This document shows, piece by piece, positions 33,924 through 46,705 of a DNA stretch of 64,000 bases (position 1 is the stretch's first letter; the number at the start of each line of letters is the position of its first letter). Origin of the DNA: Cercis canadensis (lineage: Eukaryota > Streptophyta > Magnoliopsida > Fabales > Fabaceae); NCBI GenBank assembly GCA_003255065.1, contig QAOA01003503.1, positions 1 through 64,000 of the forward strand, given 5' to 3'. Under the pieces are notes generated by a model. That model saw nothing but the letters and a program-made list of their open reading frames with translations. It made no database searches and was not told the DNA's origin. The position numbers were made by a program, and so were the translations under genes.

Positions 33924-36900
33924 ATGAATCAAAACAATTATGAATAAATAATTAACTATTAAATAAGAATAAAAAATGAGTGAGAGAGAGAGAAAAAGTG
34001 ATCAGCAATTTCTAGTATTATAAAATATCTAGGGTATCTTTCACTACCTCGTTAAAAGTGAAAATAGAGATGCACTATAATCTCAAATAAAGTCCTTCAG
34101 ATTTTAATGTTAATTTTTAATGCTTTCTTCTGCTTAGATGATGTCTCCTCTCAATATATATGTTTCTTTTTGGTTTTTTGATGAGGATGAAATAGCACAT
34201 ATGACAATTTGAACATTTTCCATCAAGATGCTTCATTTTAGCTTCTTTCTATTTGAAATCATATCAATAGCTAGATCCAAGCTCTATGGGGTTTAGGGTA
34301 TAGTTTGAAAAAAAAAAATACTTATGAAAAGACTACAAAGTAAGTCCAAAACAATTTAAAGGTACACCGTCAACTTATATAGAATATTGCTCTTCTTCAT
34401 TTCTTTCCAGAAAATATGTTTTTTTTTTGTCTACTTTTCAGAAAAAAATGTTAAAAGAAAGGAAAGGATAAAATTTACTATTTAGTTAAATAAAAAATTA
34501 TCAAAAAATTATTTAAAGTTAAATATAGTTGTTAGATGAAATAAAATTGTAGAGACCACATATTTATTTAAATGTCAGTGTAAGTCCACATCATTCTTAC
34601 AGCAATTATGACAAAAAAGTTCTATTTATCAAGCATTTTCCAAATTTTAATGTGTGCTTTTAATAGAAAAGAAAATGAAAATATATATACTAAAAATGAA
34701 AATGAAAATGAAAATAAATATTATAATATATATACTTGTAAGATAATAATTTAGATGCAATGGAAGTGAACTGATATTGATTTGTATTCCAATAATTGTT
34801 TTCTTCTTAAATTTGCGTTGAAATTTTTGAGATTAAAAATATAACTTATGCATCTTTAAACATTATTTGAAAAAATACCGTCATTATATATATAATTATT
34901 TTTAATTATTACTCTTCATTGCTAGTCACTCCATTCCTTTTTATATGTTGTTTTACAAACACCAAAAAAAAAAAAAATCCTTTTTTTATTTGTTGCTTTA
35001 TAAAAATAAAAAATGCATTAATTAATTATTTTCCAATTTTACCCTTGTTATCTCCTCTAAATTAATACTCAACTACTCTACACATCAATAAGCTAAAAGG
35101 TATTAATGGAGAGCTTATAAAAAAAATAGGATATTAATGGAGAGATAATATTTTGAGTATTTTAATAAAAAGGTAATTTAGTAAGATGTATTTTTTTTTT
35201 TCTATAATTGAGNAAGATGTATTTTTTTTTTCTATAATTGAGGCTATTTAATAGCCTCTTTAATTCTTGTGCATTTATCTTAAACGGAACAGATAAGAAG
35301 AATTGGAGGTAGTAGCAAGTATGAGGAGGACAATAGTTTATTTTCACATTTTCTACTAATTAATAACAATAAGTGAACATAAAAACCTTTTCATTGCTCT
35401 CCATTTTAGGCTGTGCTCGGTATAATATATGAGAGATAGGTGACTGAAAGTTGTTTTTCTTGAACTTCTTGCTTTGCATTTTCTTCTCAGTTTCATACCA
35501 AATTGAAACAATTCGCAATTATATTTGTTGTGTGTGTGGAATGCACATGTTGACCAGTAATCACAGCTTTTTAATTTAATCCCTTTTATTCTCTCTTACT
35601 ATCGAAGCGTATAACAATTTTCGTTCCTTGTTTCAATTCTTGCGAGTTCACTACTCCTCATTTTCATCCCAACCAAGCATACTCTTGATTTGCCCTCTAA
35701 TTTTCAGCTACCCACTTTCCAGTTCACCAAACAAGCAAATCCTAAGGGACCTTTTGAAGCTGAGTTGATTTTTCATTTTTGATAATATTATTTCTGCAAA
35801 TGTTGAAATATCATATTTGTTTAGTATTAAACATTCTTGAGAATGTATGGTGGTAGTGCTGGCTAACGGTGGCAAACAATGTTCAATAGTAGTGCTCAGT
35901 GGTGTGAGGGTGAGTAATTTTATCTTTTCACATGGGAAAATATTTCCACAAAGGAGAGAATCCATCATTCTTACCTCCTTCATATGTTGATTCCATGGCA
36001 AGTTAGCCATAATCTAAAATCTATTGCTAAAAATAAAGATATCCGAAAAGATTTTGTTCAAATCTTGTACCAAATATAAGAATACAGCATTTCCAGCTTC
36101 ACTTTCCAAGAAATGCATGTAAAACATTTTATCTCCAAATTGCCCAATTGGTTAGTTGAGAAGTTCATGATGTTTCATTCTTGCCTACATTTAAAAGTGA
36201 ATAACACAGGAAACTTAAGTAAGGCAAGAGGTTGACCATTGTACTATACAGCTACAAGATGAACAAGGGAGATAAAATACCTATGGTATAGTACACTAGA
36301 TTTTAACTTTGAAGGCTGATCATTACCTATGGTATAGTACACCAGATTTTAACTTTGAAGGCTGATCTTTCAACCTGGCCTATTGATTGAATCAAACTTT
36401 CTAACAACTAAAACCCTAATTTCTTTAAATACCATTGGTATAGCTAAGAGAGGGCAAAGAAAATCTAACTTTTATCCCTGAGAGATGATATAGAACCGAT
36501 CGAGTACTTCTCTAACCTAATTAATTAATCAATGTCATTAAATAAAGCTGATAATTACTTTACCACTGTAAATCCAATTTGGACACAAACAATTCAGAGC
36601 CTTCAGATCATCAATCCAACAAGCAATGGAGGAAAGAAAACATCTAACAGTCTATAGATGATAGAAAATGCCTGTAAGTCATAAGGATGAGAGATTCGTT
36701 TTGGAACTAAACTAAATCTGTTCACATGAAATAAGGAACAAGCAAAAAGATTCCCCTCTCTCCTGCCTCAAATATTATAATTCTTATGACCTATCCTATA
36801 AAATCAAATGAACCAGTTTAATTTGACTTCTGTGCCATTAGCATAAGGTTATTTAAAAACTTAAATCTTTCACATGTAGAAAAGATTACTCTCCAAATCT

Positions 36901-38512
36901 TCCCCTACTGATATAGATATATAGTAAGAATGGCCATGGTTTAGTTTTCTTTCAGAAATAGGAATTTAATATTATAGATTTGGCACAATCAGGGTGGAGC
37001 CTCGTTGCTTCTTGGGGTGGCAACAGCCCCCAAATTTTTGAAAACTAAAATTTTTTCTTTGATTTTTAATTTTTTTAAAATACATGTTTAACCTGCTTAA
37101 AAGTTAAAAAAAAAAAAAACAATTGATATACATCTCTCTAAAAAATTTATGCTAGCTCCGCCACAGGTAACAATAGCCTATTTTTAAGTGCTAACCTCTA
37201 AAAGAATGCATTAATGTCCAAGAGCTAAGCACAAATCAACAGGGGAAAAAAAGATGGGAGCATGTATTTCAAAGCTAGAACAACATATGATGCTTTTAAG
37301 ACAATATAGTACATGCTTTTGATAAACATGCCTTTTGGTAGGTAAGACGAGTCTGAAATAGCTAGGTTGAATCCTATCTTTATGTATCTGTGTCTACCTG
37401 CAGAAAGAAGGGATTGCTGCACTCAATCTAGCAATCAAAGTTAGCTAATCTACTTTGAAGATAAGGTAGAAAACATTCCTTGTTTGGTAAAGATGTTGTT
37501 TTTACAAACTTCATGGCTTTGAATCCTTCAACACAAAAGTGATAGTGAAGAATTTCTTGAACTGCTAAGGAGGTTTCTTTAACATATGGTAGACTACAAG
37601 ATACGACCAAAAGCCCTTAAAGAAATTAACAAGGACAATACGCCAAATAAAGATCTATCCCCTATATTTTCTCTTAAGATAAAGAACTGCGATCTATGGT
37701 AGATTGTTGAAAGAATCATGTCAAAGGATTCAAATCGCTTTAGTTTGAATAATATAATATATTACTATTAACTAATGCTTAGTTTATTGCTTAGAATGAT
37801 TTCATAACAACCTTGCACAGATGGAAAACATTAATCACGGAATATGATTAGTTTTCTCCCACTTGTTGATGGAGGAGTTATAATTAATAATGTGTGTCTG
37901 TGTAAGAGAGAGAAAGAGAGACAGAGAGAGATATGTTCAACTTGACTCGGTCAACAGCAATATGATGAGGGATTCTCATTATTAATCTTAAGAATGCCAA
38001 CCTACAAGACAAGAATTTATCAATTTTGTTGAACTTTTCTTCAGGAATTAGGTTATCCAACTGCTCTTGAGGTTGTAGTTTTGTTTGGTTTTGTCGTACC
38101 AGCCACTAAAATTATGTAGAGTTATTTGTTCCACACGAGACTAAACCCTCGAACAAAGAAATTAAGATAAGAAAGAAAACAATAAACTAACCCATATTTC
38201 ACATCCCTAAAGATGAGTGCTATTGAGTTCAATGATTTATTCCACTTCAGATTAATTCACAATCTAATCTAACAGTTCCGACAAGAGAAAAAAGGTAAAC
38301 ATTCTACAATTCTTCTCAGCAACTAAATCCTTGCAACATGCCTAAAGAAAATGAGACTTGAAATGCAAAATCAGTTTTTCAAAAGTTGTCAAGAGATCAA
38401 ATCCTCATAGATCAAGAAACCACCTTAAACAACAAAGAAAGAAGCAATTTTACAAGATCAATATAATCATTTCAGGATCAATTTCTCACCTTTGTGCCCT
38501 AAATTCTCATAA
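33924..38512. other. Intergenic, AT-rich, no gene recognised
   Basis: No coding region was supported. Contents: a small contig-join duplication around N 35213 (35183-35212 equals 35214-35242); a 46-bp tandem duplication at about 36280-36372 (ACCTATGGTATAGTACAC...); a degenerate transposon at about 36990-37165 with ends GGGTGGAGCCTC and AGCTCCGCCAC; and a GA/GT-rich simple run near 37890-37930. A 100-codon minus-strand ORF at 35708-36010 has no recognised match and was not called a gene. Confidence 0.45.
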
Positions 38513-39316
38513 TCAGTATGGTTGTCGCCCTCCGGAGTTTCCGGTCCAACCGTCAACGGGTAACTGCGGCATGTTTAGTGGCAAATTGAAGAAAGGCAAC
38601 CCAGAAGATGGGTCTGAAAATGCGTTGTTGACTCCACCACTGCCACCACTACCACCACCACCAGATGATTGCCCTTGCTGCATCTGTAGTGATTCATCTT
38701 CATCTAAGGGCAACCTTTCATAAGCTACGTTGGTAAATGAAGAAGCAATAACAATAACTGGTCCAGAAGCAATCAAAGCACCAACAACATTCCCTCCTAC
38801 CACTTGACCCTGACCCCCAGCCAGAAATATGGTCAAACTTGTGGCACCTGGTGGGGCTGGTGGTGGCAAAAATGACCCTGACAATGATAGTATCTCGAAC
38901 CGGCCGTGTAGCGTCACCACCGCGCCTGCTGCCGCCGGCTGCCTCAACGTCACATTGGTAACTGTGCCGCTACCGCTCAAAACACAGATCCCTCGTTGTC
39001 TCTTCCTTGCATAGGTTGCTACCGAGTCAAACACATCACAGCCACTGCTAACTTCAAGGATATGAGCTCGAAGCGTGTTCGCGCTTTCTCGGGTTATGAT
39101 CACAGGCGGTTTAGCTTTGTTTTTGGAGCCGGGAGGTCTTCCTCTCGGCCGGCGACCCACGACATCAGCGGAACCTGGATTTGGTGTACCAAGCTCAAGT
39201 CCTTGAGGGTTATTGTCATCTTGGTCTTGGTTTTCATCATCTTCATTGGATTGAAGGTCAGGGCGTTGAAGATGATGAACAAAGTGAGATGCTGAACCCA
39301 AGTCTAGGCCGGCCAT
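38513..39316 (-). CDS. AT-hook nuclear-localised (AHL) protein, AHL21/AHL23 type
   Basis: A single exon of 267 residues. I chose the second in-frame ATG (39316) because [10 protein letters not shown] is the conserved start of this subgroup; an upstream ATG at 39346 would add ten atypical residues. The AT-hook [13 protein letters not shown] (about 55-67) binds the minor groove of AT-rich DNA. The PPC/DUF296 domain (about 72-195) includes the GRFEIL motif (138-143) and the core [15 protein letters not shown]. The tail is Gly/Ser-rich and ends in [13 protein letters not shown], like AHL23. One AT-hook, one PPC and no introns fit clade-A AHLs, which form nuclear trimers that repress genes controlling growth, flowering time and reproductive patterning. 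All key residues are intact. Confidence 0.93.
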   Translation of the reverse strand: MAGLDLGSASHFVHHLQRPDLQSNEDDENQDQDDNNPQGLELGTPNPGSADVVGRRPRGRPPGSKNKAKPPVIITRESANTLRAHILEVSSGCDVFDSVATYARKRQRGICVLSGSGTVTNVTLRQPAAAGAVVTLHGRFEILSLSGSFLPPPAPPGATSLTIFLAGGQGQVVGGNVVGALIASGPVIVIASSFTNVAYERLPLDEDESLQMQQGQSSGGGGSGGSGGVNNAFSDPSSGLPFFNLPLNMPQLPVDGWTGNSGGRQPY

Positions 39317-41760
39317 ACACAAAGCTAAAGAGTATACAGAAAACAAAGAGAAAAAATATAGTAAAAAATAAGAGAAAATTAAAAATAGTGAACCCTAAAT
39401 AAATTTTAAATAACGAATTTTTAAAAGATAGGAGTGCCCAATGATTCAAACCTCAGAACGAATAGAAAAACAAAGGGAATCAATCGAGTACTGCAGATAA
39501 AGGGAAGGGGATGAGGGTGAAGGGAGAGAGACATAAAGTGGGTAGCTATGCTGCAGCCATTCTCACAACCAAAAAAGTATACGGATGAATAAAATAATAA
39601 AGGGATTAACCTATGTAATTATTTTATTAATTTCTTTGTAATCCACATTAATGAAATTTAATAATCATGGGGTGAAGTTAAATTGTTTTGTCCGTTTCTG
39701 TGGACTCTTTGTAAGAGGGAGAGGGAGATTAGATGATTATTTAGGAAACCTAGTTACCTTTTGATAAAGAGAAAACCTAAAATATATAAAGCCTACCTGA
39801 TAAGTAATTCTTGCACATGAAAACAAACACTTTTCAAATAAATAGTGGGTTTTTCTTTCTTCTGGTCATCAATAAACATAAGCACGCACATGTACGAGCT
39901 TGTTGACCCAAAGGCTTCCAATTGTTAAAACAACAAATATTATCTACTTTCAAACGCAATAGTGTACTTTTTTTTTTAAGCATATTACAGTCTTATGACT
40001 TATGTCAAGAGCTATTGACTAAAAACATATAGCTTATTACATCTAATTAGAGTTGAATTAAGGGTTACACAAAAGCCTCCTATCACCCTAGAGAATTTAG
40101 GGGTTATAATATGTGATCACTCTACAGCTGGCACAACATCATATATATCAACATTTTAGAATGTGGAGTGCACTCATATTAATAATTGTGTTGCCGTTGC
40201 AAGAAAATGAGAAACACTATACAAAAATTGTAAGTAGGGAAAAATGTGATTGCCACCTCAAATATTGCAGCCCCAATTCAAAATCACGTTTTGATATGAT
40301 GAATTTTTAATGAAATCCACTGATACCCTAAAATTGTCATGACTCTGCAAATCATGTTTAAAAATTAAAAATTAAAAATTTATCATAAAGTTGTTTTTAC
40401 TTCATCTACATTTCTCAAGATTAATATTCAATAAATGATTAGATGGGTTAGAATATTAAAACTAAAGTGCTAGACCAAGTTAAAGAAATATTTTAATCCA
40501 TTTTATTGTAACAAATATAATTGAAGCAATTAAGTTATTTCCGGAAGCATATGCTTAAGGGTTTTCAACAGTGCACTTGATGTTCTAAAATTTGGTAACT
40601 AGGCTTTTATTTCAATTGAAGTTGAATTTCATCAAATTCTGGCCACTTAGCACTTAATTTATGCTGAGAATTGCTTAAAGTACAATCGACACAGTATTAA
40701 AGAATTTTAGTTCGCAAAAAGATACTTTCAGCAGTTGAAAACTACAATTCATAGTTTATTAGAGTTCAGTTTTGAGTTGATTCAAATTGGTTCAAAAGGT
40801 TAACTACATCATTTTTTCCAAATTTATGTCAACTAGAATACAAATACAAATTGAATATATTAGAATGCAACTTGACTCTACTAGAATTCAATTTAATTAA
40901 GAATGGAAATCCATAAAAACCAAAAAGGAAATTTGAAACAATTTAGGTTGACTTCGAATCCATGATTCTTGCAGACTCAGAAGCAATTTAGGTTTATTGG
41001 AATAATTTTGAGTGAACTGGTATTCGTGACAGCGGGAATTTCAAAATCACGAATGACTTAGTTTTAATGGAAAAAGTGGGGACAATTAAAAGAATGGTTA
41101 GAAAATTTCCTCTGAATATAAAAGCCATGAGGTCCATGACTACACTAAATAATGCAAAAAATTCAAGAAGACTTTTTACACAATGCCATCTTTATCTAAC
41201 TCTTTAATCATTGTTCCTAAGAACATTATCGTACTGCAAGCTTTAATTGGAATATATAAAGAGATATTTGATAAAAAAAAAAAAAAAATTTGATCTGCAA
41301 TATAAGATAATGATAAGTCATATATCTTCCTACAAGTAATAGAAAAACTAATTATGCACCAAGCCTGAAAAGTTGAGAGTTATTCGAGTGTCAATTTCAA
41401 ATCTAGCAGCCCACTAGTTTTAAAGTTTCTCTTAAAATTCTATTTGTTCTATATTTGTGGCTAAGCGTCACTTCTTCCTAATCGTGCAGAGCAAAAAGTA
41501 GTGCATCTTGGCTTTGCAAGCCTATAGAAGATGTAGGGTAAATGATTAGAATCATGAAGTTTAGCAGATAAAATATTTAAATACTGATGTTTTCAAACTT
41601 AATATTTGAATACCGATGTTTTCAATTTTTAACTATAAAGTCTGATGCAATGTCAAGTTGTATTATTAAAAGTTATCTTGTCAGTTGAGTTGTGCCATCT
41701 TTGTAACTCGACTCAACAGGTTGTGTCAAAGGTGTGACTTTGTAGTAAAAAAAAAAAAAA
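39317..41760. other. AHL upstream region and intergenic DNA
   Basis: The first few hundred bases are the presumed promoter and 5' UTR of the minus-strand AHL gene; no single TATA box stands out. The rest is AT-rich with no gene recognised. Confidence 0.4.
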
Positions 41761-42461
41761 GTTTAAATATATTACAAGTTCTGTAGTTTAGACAAATTTT
41801 GAATCAGGTCCTTATAATTTTTTTTTTCTTTTTTTTGGGGTCTTTATAGTTTGAATTTTTTTTTTTAATTGAGTCACTGCTGTCATCCCCACTTATAAAT
41901 CTATTAATTTAGTATTGACATGACAAACGGCTTGTCTATGTGGCAGTAAAAGAAATTGATGTGGAGCTAAAATGACACAAAAATTGTCATCTCATCTACT
42001 TTTTTATACATTTTTTTGAGCCAAAATTTGATAAAATAACAATTTTGGTGTCATTTTAAGTCTATGTAAACTTTTTTTATTGTCATATAAACAAGTCATT
42101 TGCTATGTTAACACTAAACTAACAGAATTATTATCGGGAGTGATAGCAGGGACCTAATTAAAACAATTTTAAACTATAAAGACCCCAAAAGAAAAAAAAA
42201 AATATAGAGACCTAATTTAAAATTCGTCTAAACTACAAAAATTTACAATACATTTAAACTAAAAAAAAAAAAAAGNACAAGTCATTTGTTATGATAACAC
42301 TAAACTAACAGAATTATTATCGGGAGTGATAGCAGGGACCTAATTAAAACAATTTTAAACTATAAAGACCCCAAAAGAAAAAAAAAAATATAGAGACCTA
42401 ATTTAAAATTCGTCTAAACTACAAAAATTTACAATACATTTAAACTAAAAAAAAAAAAAAG
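41761..42461. mobile_element. MITE-like inverted repeat, about 500 bp, plus join at N 42276
   Basis: Left arm GTTTAAATATATTACAAG...TAGTTTAGACAAATTTTGAA and right arm TTCGTCTAAACTAC...CAATACATTTAAAC (ending near 42259) are complements with mismatches; the middle also pairs in part. The 185 bases at 42091-42275 recur at 42277-42461 across a single N, so the right arm appears twice, probably as an assembly artefact. Confidence 0.6.
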
Positions 42462-45400
42462 CAAGTCTTTAGTTCATATTAAAAAATTGAAAATGTCGGT
42501 GTTTCGGTAATAGTACTTTTAAAACATTTAGCCGAAAATGTAATTACACTTAATACAGTCAAAAATAAAATAAATAAGGTACCTCTTTAAGAGTGGATCT
42601 ACAATTTGTTGCCAAACAGTTATAAATTTTTGGTGTTCTTTCCTGTCTATACTTATGTTTCAAATTTCCAACGTTTAGTATTATTGAAAAATGTTCCAAT
42701 ACTTGCTTTGCTCAGTATCTTTTCATACCTTGGATGCATTGTATATTGTCATCTTCACTCAATATTCTCAGATGTCTTGATATCCTATATCCCAGAATTT
42801 AGGTCATGTGTTTTTTTTGACAAATGTGAGAATAGTGTGCTACAATCTGATATTCCACCCAATCAGCCAATAACACCCAAAGGCTAGACTCCTTTATCCA
42901 CTAAACAAGACTTAGAGGATTTCTCATTCATGACTCATGAGTTAAGGGCATCCATCCAACAAAAGAAATTTAGAAGCCGATTAATTGTATCTAAGAATGT
43001 GTATTAGTATTACATTTATTTGGGAATGTGAGATCACGCTATTTTGACACAAGCACACACAACATAACTAGTTCATGAATCTCTTAAAAAGATTGAGGTT
43101 CTAGGTTCAAATCCTCACTCTCTCATATCCCTAGCTAAAAAATCTAACTTTATCTATCTATGACCAAAACGAAAAAAAAAATCACATTATTTTGATATCA
43201 AATAAATGAATCTTATAGTAAACTTAAGATATGAGAATATCAAAAGATTATATAATATACCAAACAGCTAGTTTTTTTTAACACACCTCTCTATCTTCTA
43301 CCTGATAATGGTTTTAGTGGGCTATCTGCTTTTTCTTGTTTTTATAACTTTGTATTTGATTTATTGTGAGCTTATTTGTCTCACTAGAATCATGTACTTA
43401 TATATATTGTGAAAAGAAACAACATTGCATAACTATGTGCTTTTCTTAGTTAGCAAAGAAATTCACTTGTCTTGTATTGTTTTGTTTTCTTTACTAACAT
43501 TCTATAAAATAATTTGATGGTGTAAGGGAAAATTTTACATATAATACTTTTGTGCCTGTATTATCTGGTAAACATTTTTAATAATTGGTCTTAATATTAA
43601 GACCTAGGATTTTTTTTCGTTATTTTGTTCATTAAATTTGACTTATGCGATACGAGGAAACCTTTAATATAAACTCATATAATACAATTGAGTTAGGAAT
43701 CTCCTAAAAAGATTAAAATTTCAAGTTTAAACTTCCATACCCCATATATAGAACTAAAAAAAATTAGTTTTATTGATCTAATAATAATAATAATAAAAAA
43801 GAGGTAACCTTTGCCACTCATAATTGACTGCACCCACGTTACTTAATTTAATCTTTGGACCACTTAACTTTGGGCACCTAACAATAATATGTAATGTAGA
43901 GTATCAAGGGCTATAGTCCAAACATCTAAATATATATTTTCTTATCGACAAAGGGATCTGTATAGATTTTATTCAAAATAATTTGAAATAAGAAAAGTAA
44001 AAGAAAAGAAAAGCTATTCAACTTTATTTATTTTCGAAGCACTAGTGACTATTGAATGTAAAATGTTAATTCAATTTTTATAAACGTAGAATATTATACA
44101 AAAAAAAAAAAAAAACATCATAGTGGAATAGCCTTATATCATACAGGACCCAAGCCATATAGAAATGCTAGTGATGTTGGAGCCAATAATTTTCCTAAAC
44201 ACTTCATTATAGAAGATTGCTTTTGACTTTTACTCTCAATTTTAACAAATATTATTCTACAAACATGAAAGAAAAACATCCCAAAACTCTTCAATTTGGA
44301 AACCACACTAGTTAGTGGCAGATCTATTTAATTATATTCTTTTTTCAAAATTTAAATAATAAGTTTCATTGTAATAGGTCAATGATGCACTTTCAAAAGA
44401 TTTGGTTAGTTACTATTTTCTCTCTCCCCCGGCCTTCTTTCTTTTATTTTATGCTTTTCTCAATCTCTTAATTATATTTTCTCTAACATGCAATACAACT
44501 AATCTAGAGATTTTTTTTAAATATTAAGGTCTCAGGTTCAAATCCGATGCCCTCATATCCCAGTTAAATTAACCAGCTTTGTCTTCTAATGACAAAAAGA
44601 AAAATTATACTATGATGAAGAACAATAGCTCAATTGATCAATATACACCAGCCTTTTAAGTCTGGGACATACGGTTCTCAAATCCAAGAATCAAATATAA
44701 TAGCCTTAGTACTTATGGGGTTTACCCTTTAATATTGTATTTGTTCCATAAATGTAATTTAATATTTGTTCTTCCAACTTTTAGTATAAATATTCAATCT
44801 TTGCCAAAAAGAAATTATAATTTCTCCTAGCACTTCTAAATAAACAAGCTATCGTCAATGTTCCTCATCTTTCATCATCCTTTTATATAAACAATTGGCA
44901 TCATGAATCAGCAGTGCCTGCAAATACAGTTATTTCTAGGCAAGTGCCTTGAAGAGTGAAATAACCAAAATAAAGATTTTCACATATAAAATATGTGATT
45001 ATTATATTTAGATTAAATGGTATATTTTGCTCATTTCACTTTGCAAGGCACTTGCCTAGAAATAATGTTATTTACAAGCACTGTAGATTCATTCTTCCTA
45101 CAAAATTTGCCAATAAATTGCATGTTCAAATTATTAAAACTCAAATTTCTTTTTGTTAACCTGTTTGAAATCTTTCTGGGAAGGGAATATAATATATTCC
45201 TTATATATGTAGACCTCCAATATATATATATATAAAAGAAAAACAGTGAAAATCTTATTTGTTATACATCCATTGATGTACTATTTTGTTTTATTTAATT
45301 GTTCGGTTTAATGTAGTCGACTTCTTATTTTGGTTCACCCAAACTGCATGATGTATTTCAAGTAATTAACAATGGAGAAAGAAGTCTTTTAAGGGCAGTT

Positions 45401-45739
45401 AATGTCAGCTAAAGCTGATGTTCAAAGAACATTTTTTTTGGTGATATGTTAAAAGAGCTTTGATTCTTGGCTATGAGTGACTCTGACACTCTTCGGAATT
45501 GATGCATTTAATTACTAAATCTTGAATTAGATTTATATAAATTTAGTGTAACAGATAGCCTTTACCAAATGGCTTATCTTATGGCGGAATGACAGTAAGC
45601 TCATTTTCAAGATTTATAAATTTTTATAAATTTTATATTCAAAACGTAACTAAATTACCAAATAAATAAATAAATTACTTATAATAAAGTGGTACTGAAA
45701 TTATCTTCAAAGCTTGTAATTTCATGCTTAAACCCAGAG
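42462..45739. other. Intergenic with dispersed repeats
   Basis: No gene supported. A 93-codon plus-strand ORF at 42606-42887 stays readable past its TAG for about 40 more codons, but nothing in it was recognised. Copies of the SINE-like repeat lie at 43051-43165, about 43680-43785 and about 44485-44600. The phrase GGCAAGTGCCTTG at 44939 and its complement CAAGGCACTTGCC near 45045 form a hairpin spaced by about 95 bp. Confidence 0.4.
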
Positions 45740-46705
45740 TTATAGCATAGATAGACTTTTGTGGATTGGGATCCAATCATGTTGCTATATAACATGACAA
45801 TCTTATATTAGTAAAATCTTGATTATTTATCTTATTAAAAAGATCTTAATGACATAAATGATGTTATATTACCATTTTTGTAAAAAAAAATAAAAATTCC
45901 TCCCTCCTTTCCTCTTTCTCTCTCTGCGCGTTCGTCTTACTCGTTCATCTTCTCCGTTGAATTCAGTCATAACTTTAACTTCGTGGATCATTTTAACAAG
46001 CATGAGAATCATCATTTTCATGTTCGGTTTTGATCCAAACAGGCTTAAAAACTTAAATAGCGTAATATAACATCACCCCCATTTTCTGGGTAGCTCAATT
46101 TTCTGCAAATAGTTCTTATACAGTTTGTTCAAATAGCTAAAATTGGTGTTATCTGGGGTTGAAAAGAAATTTACCTGGAGGAATGGAATAGAGGAGTTTC
46201 AGAGCAAGATAGGATTCTTGTTGCAATTTGGAGACTTTGTCATCTGGGTTTTCCGGAAAAAAAGTGTCTCGGAGATGGTAAAGATCTTCGGCAACTCTAG
46301 CTGCTTTGGCTAATGAGTCTTCTTCAGCTGAACTGCTCTATGAGGAAGTCAACACAGCTAGCCGAGACGAAGAAACATAGACCGAAAAACTTTCACTTGG
46401 AAATTTTTTGGTGACCAAAAAATAGTGTCTTTGCTGGAGATGATGATACTAACTAGTGAGACCAGTGTACACTGAATTCCATGGAGAATGTGAACGAGCT
46501 AGATGAATGCACTGAGAAGAATAAGAGGAAAGTAGGCAGAAATTTTTTTTCTTTGTTATGGAGATGGTGACATGATATCATCTATCGTTGAGATTTTTAT
46601 AATAAGATGAACAATTAAGATTTAATTAACATAAAATTGTGATGTTAAATCACAATATGATTGAATTCCAATTCGAAATTAAACTGTCTTTATAGTTGGA
46701 ATCTA
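45740..46705. mobile_element. Pack-MULE-like element with long inverted ends
   Basis: The sequence from about 45764 (GGATTGGGATCCAATCATG...) to about 45870 is complementary to about 46560-46675 read backwards (GAATTGGAATTCAATCATATTG...). Both share ATCTTATTA and TTAACAT-type blocks in the same order for more than 100 bp. Long inverted ends of this kind are typical of Mutator-like elements. The interior (45890-46555) is richer in GC and carries one exon of a TTC5-like gene on the minus strand plus a pyrimidine-rich leader-like stretch. The outer limits and a 9-bp target duplication could not be fixed by eye; the coordinates are approximate. No transposase. Confidence 0.6.
46175..46337 (-). pseudogene. 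Captured TTC5-like gene exon
   Basis: Minus-strand open frame of 54 codons: AEEDSLAKAARVAEDLYHLR, then DTFFPENPDDKVSKLQQES and LALKLLYSIPP, ending at a GT donor (46174-46173). This matches the N terminus of plant tetratricopeptide repeat 5 (TTC5)-like proteins, where the exon precedes the first TPR units. A TAG (46340-46338) lies in frame immediately upstream and no ATG was found, and the next candidate exon after TTTGCAG does not continue the protein. It is therefore a fragment, held inside the element at 45740-46705. Confidence 0.6.

Noticed and set aside
33362..33932. Several long minus-strand and off-frame ORFs over HIPP exon 4
   Set aside because: Complement or shifted frames of the 39-bp tandem repeat; the plus-strand frame continues the second HMA domain and ends in CaaX.
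35708..36010. 100-codon minus-strand ORF
   Set aside because: A weak resemblance to a BED-finger/hAT phrase in another frame was not enough to call a gene.
42606..43010. Plus-strand ORF readable past one stop
   Set aside because: Nothing in the translation was recognised and there is no supporting exon structure.
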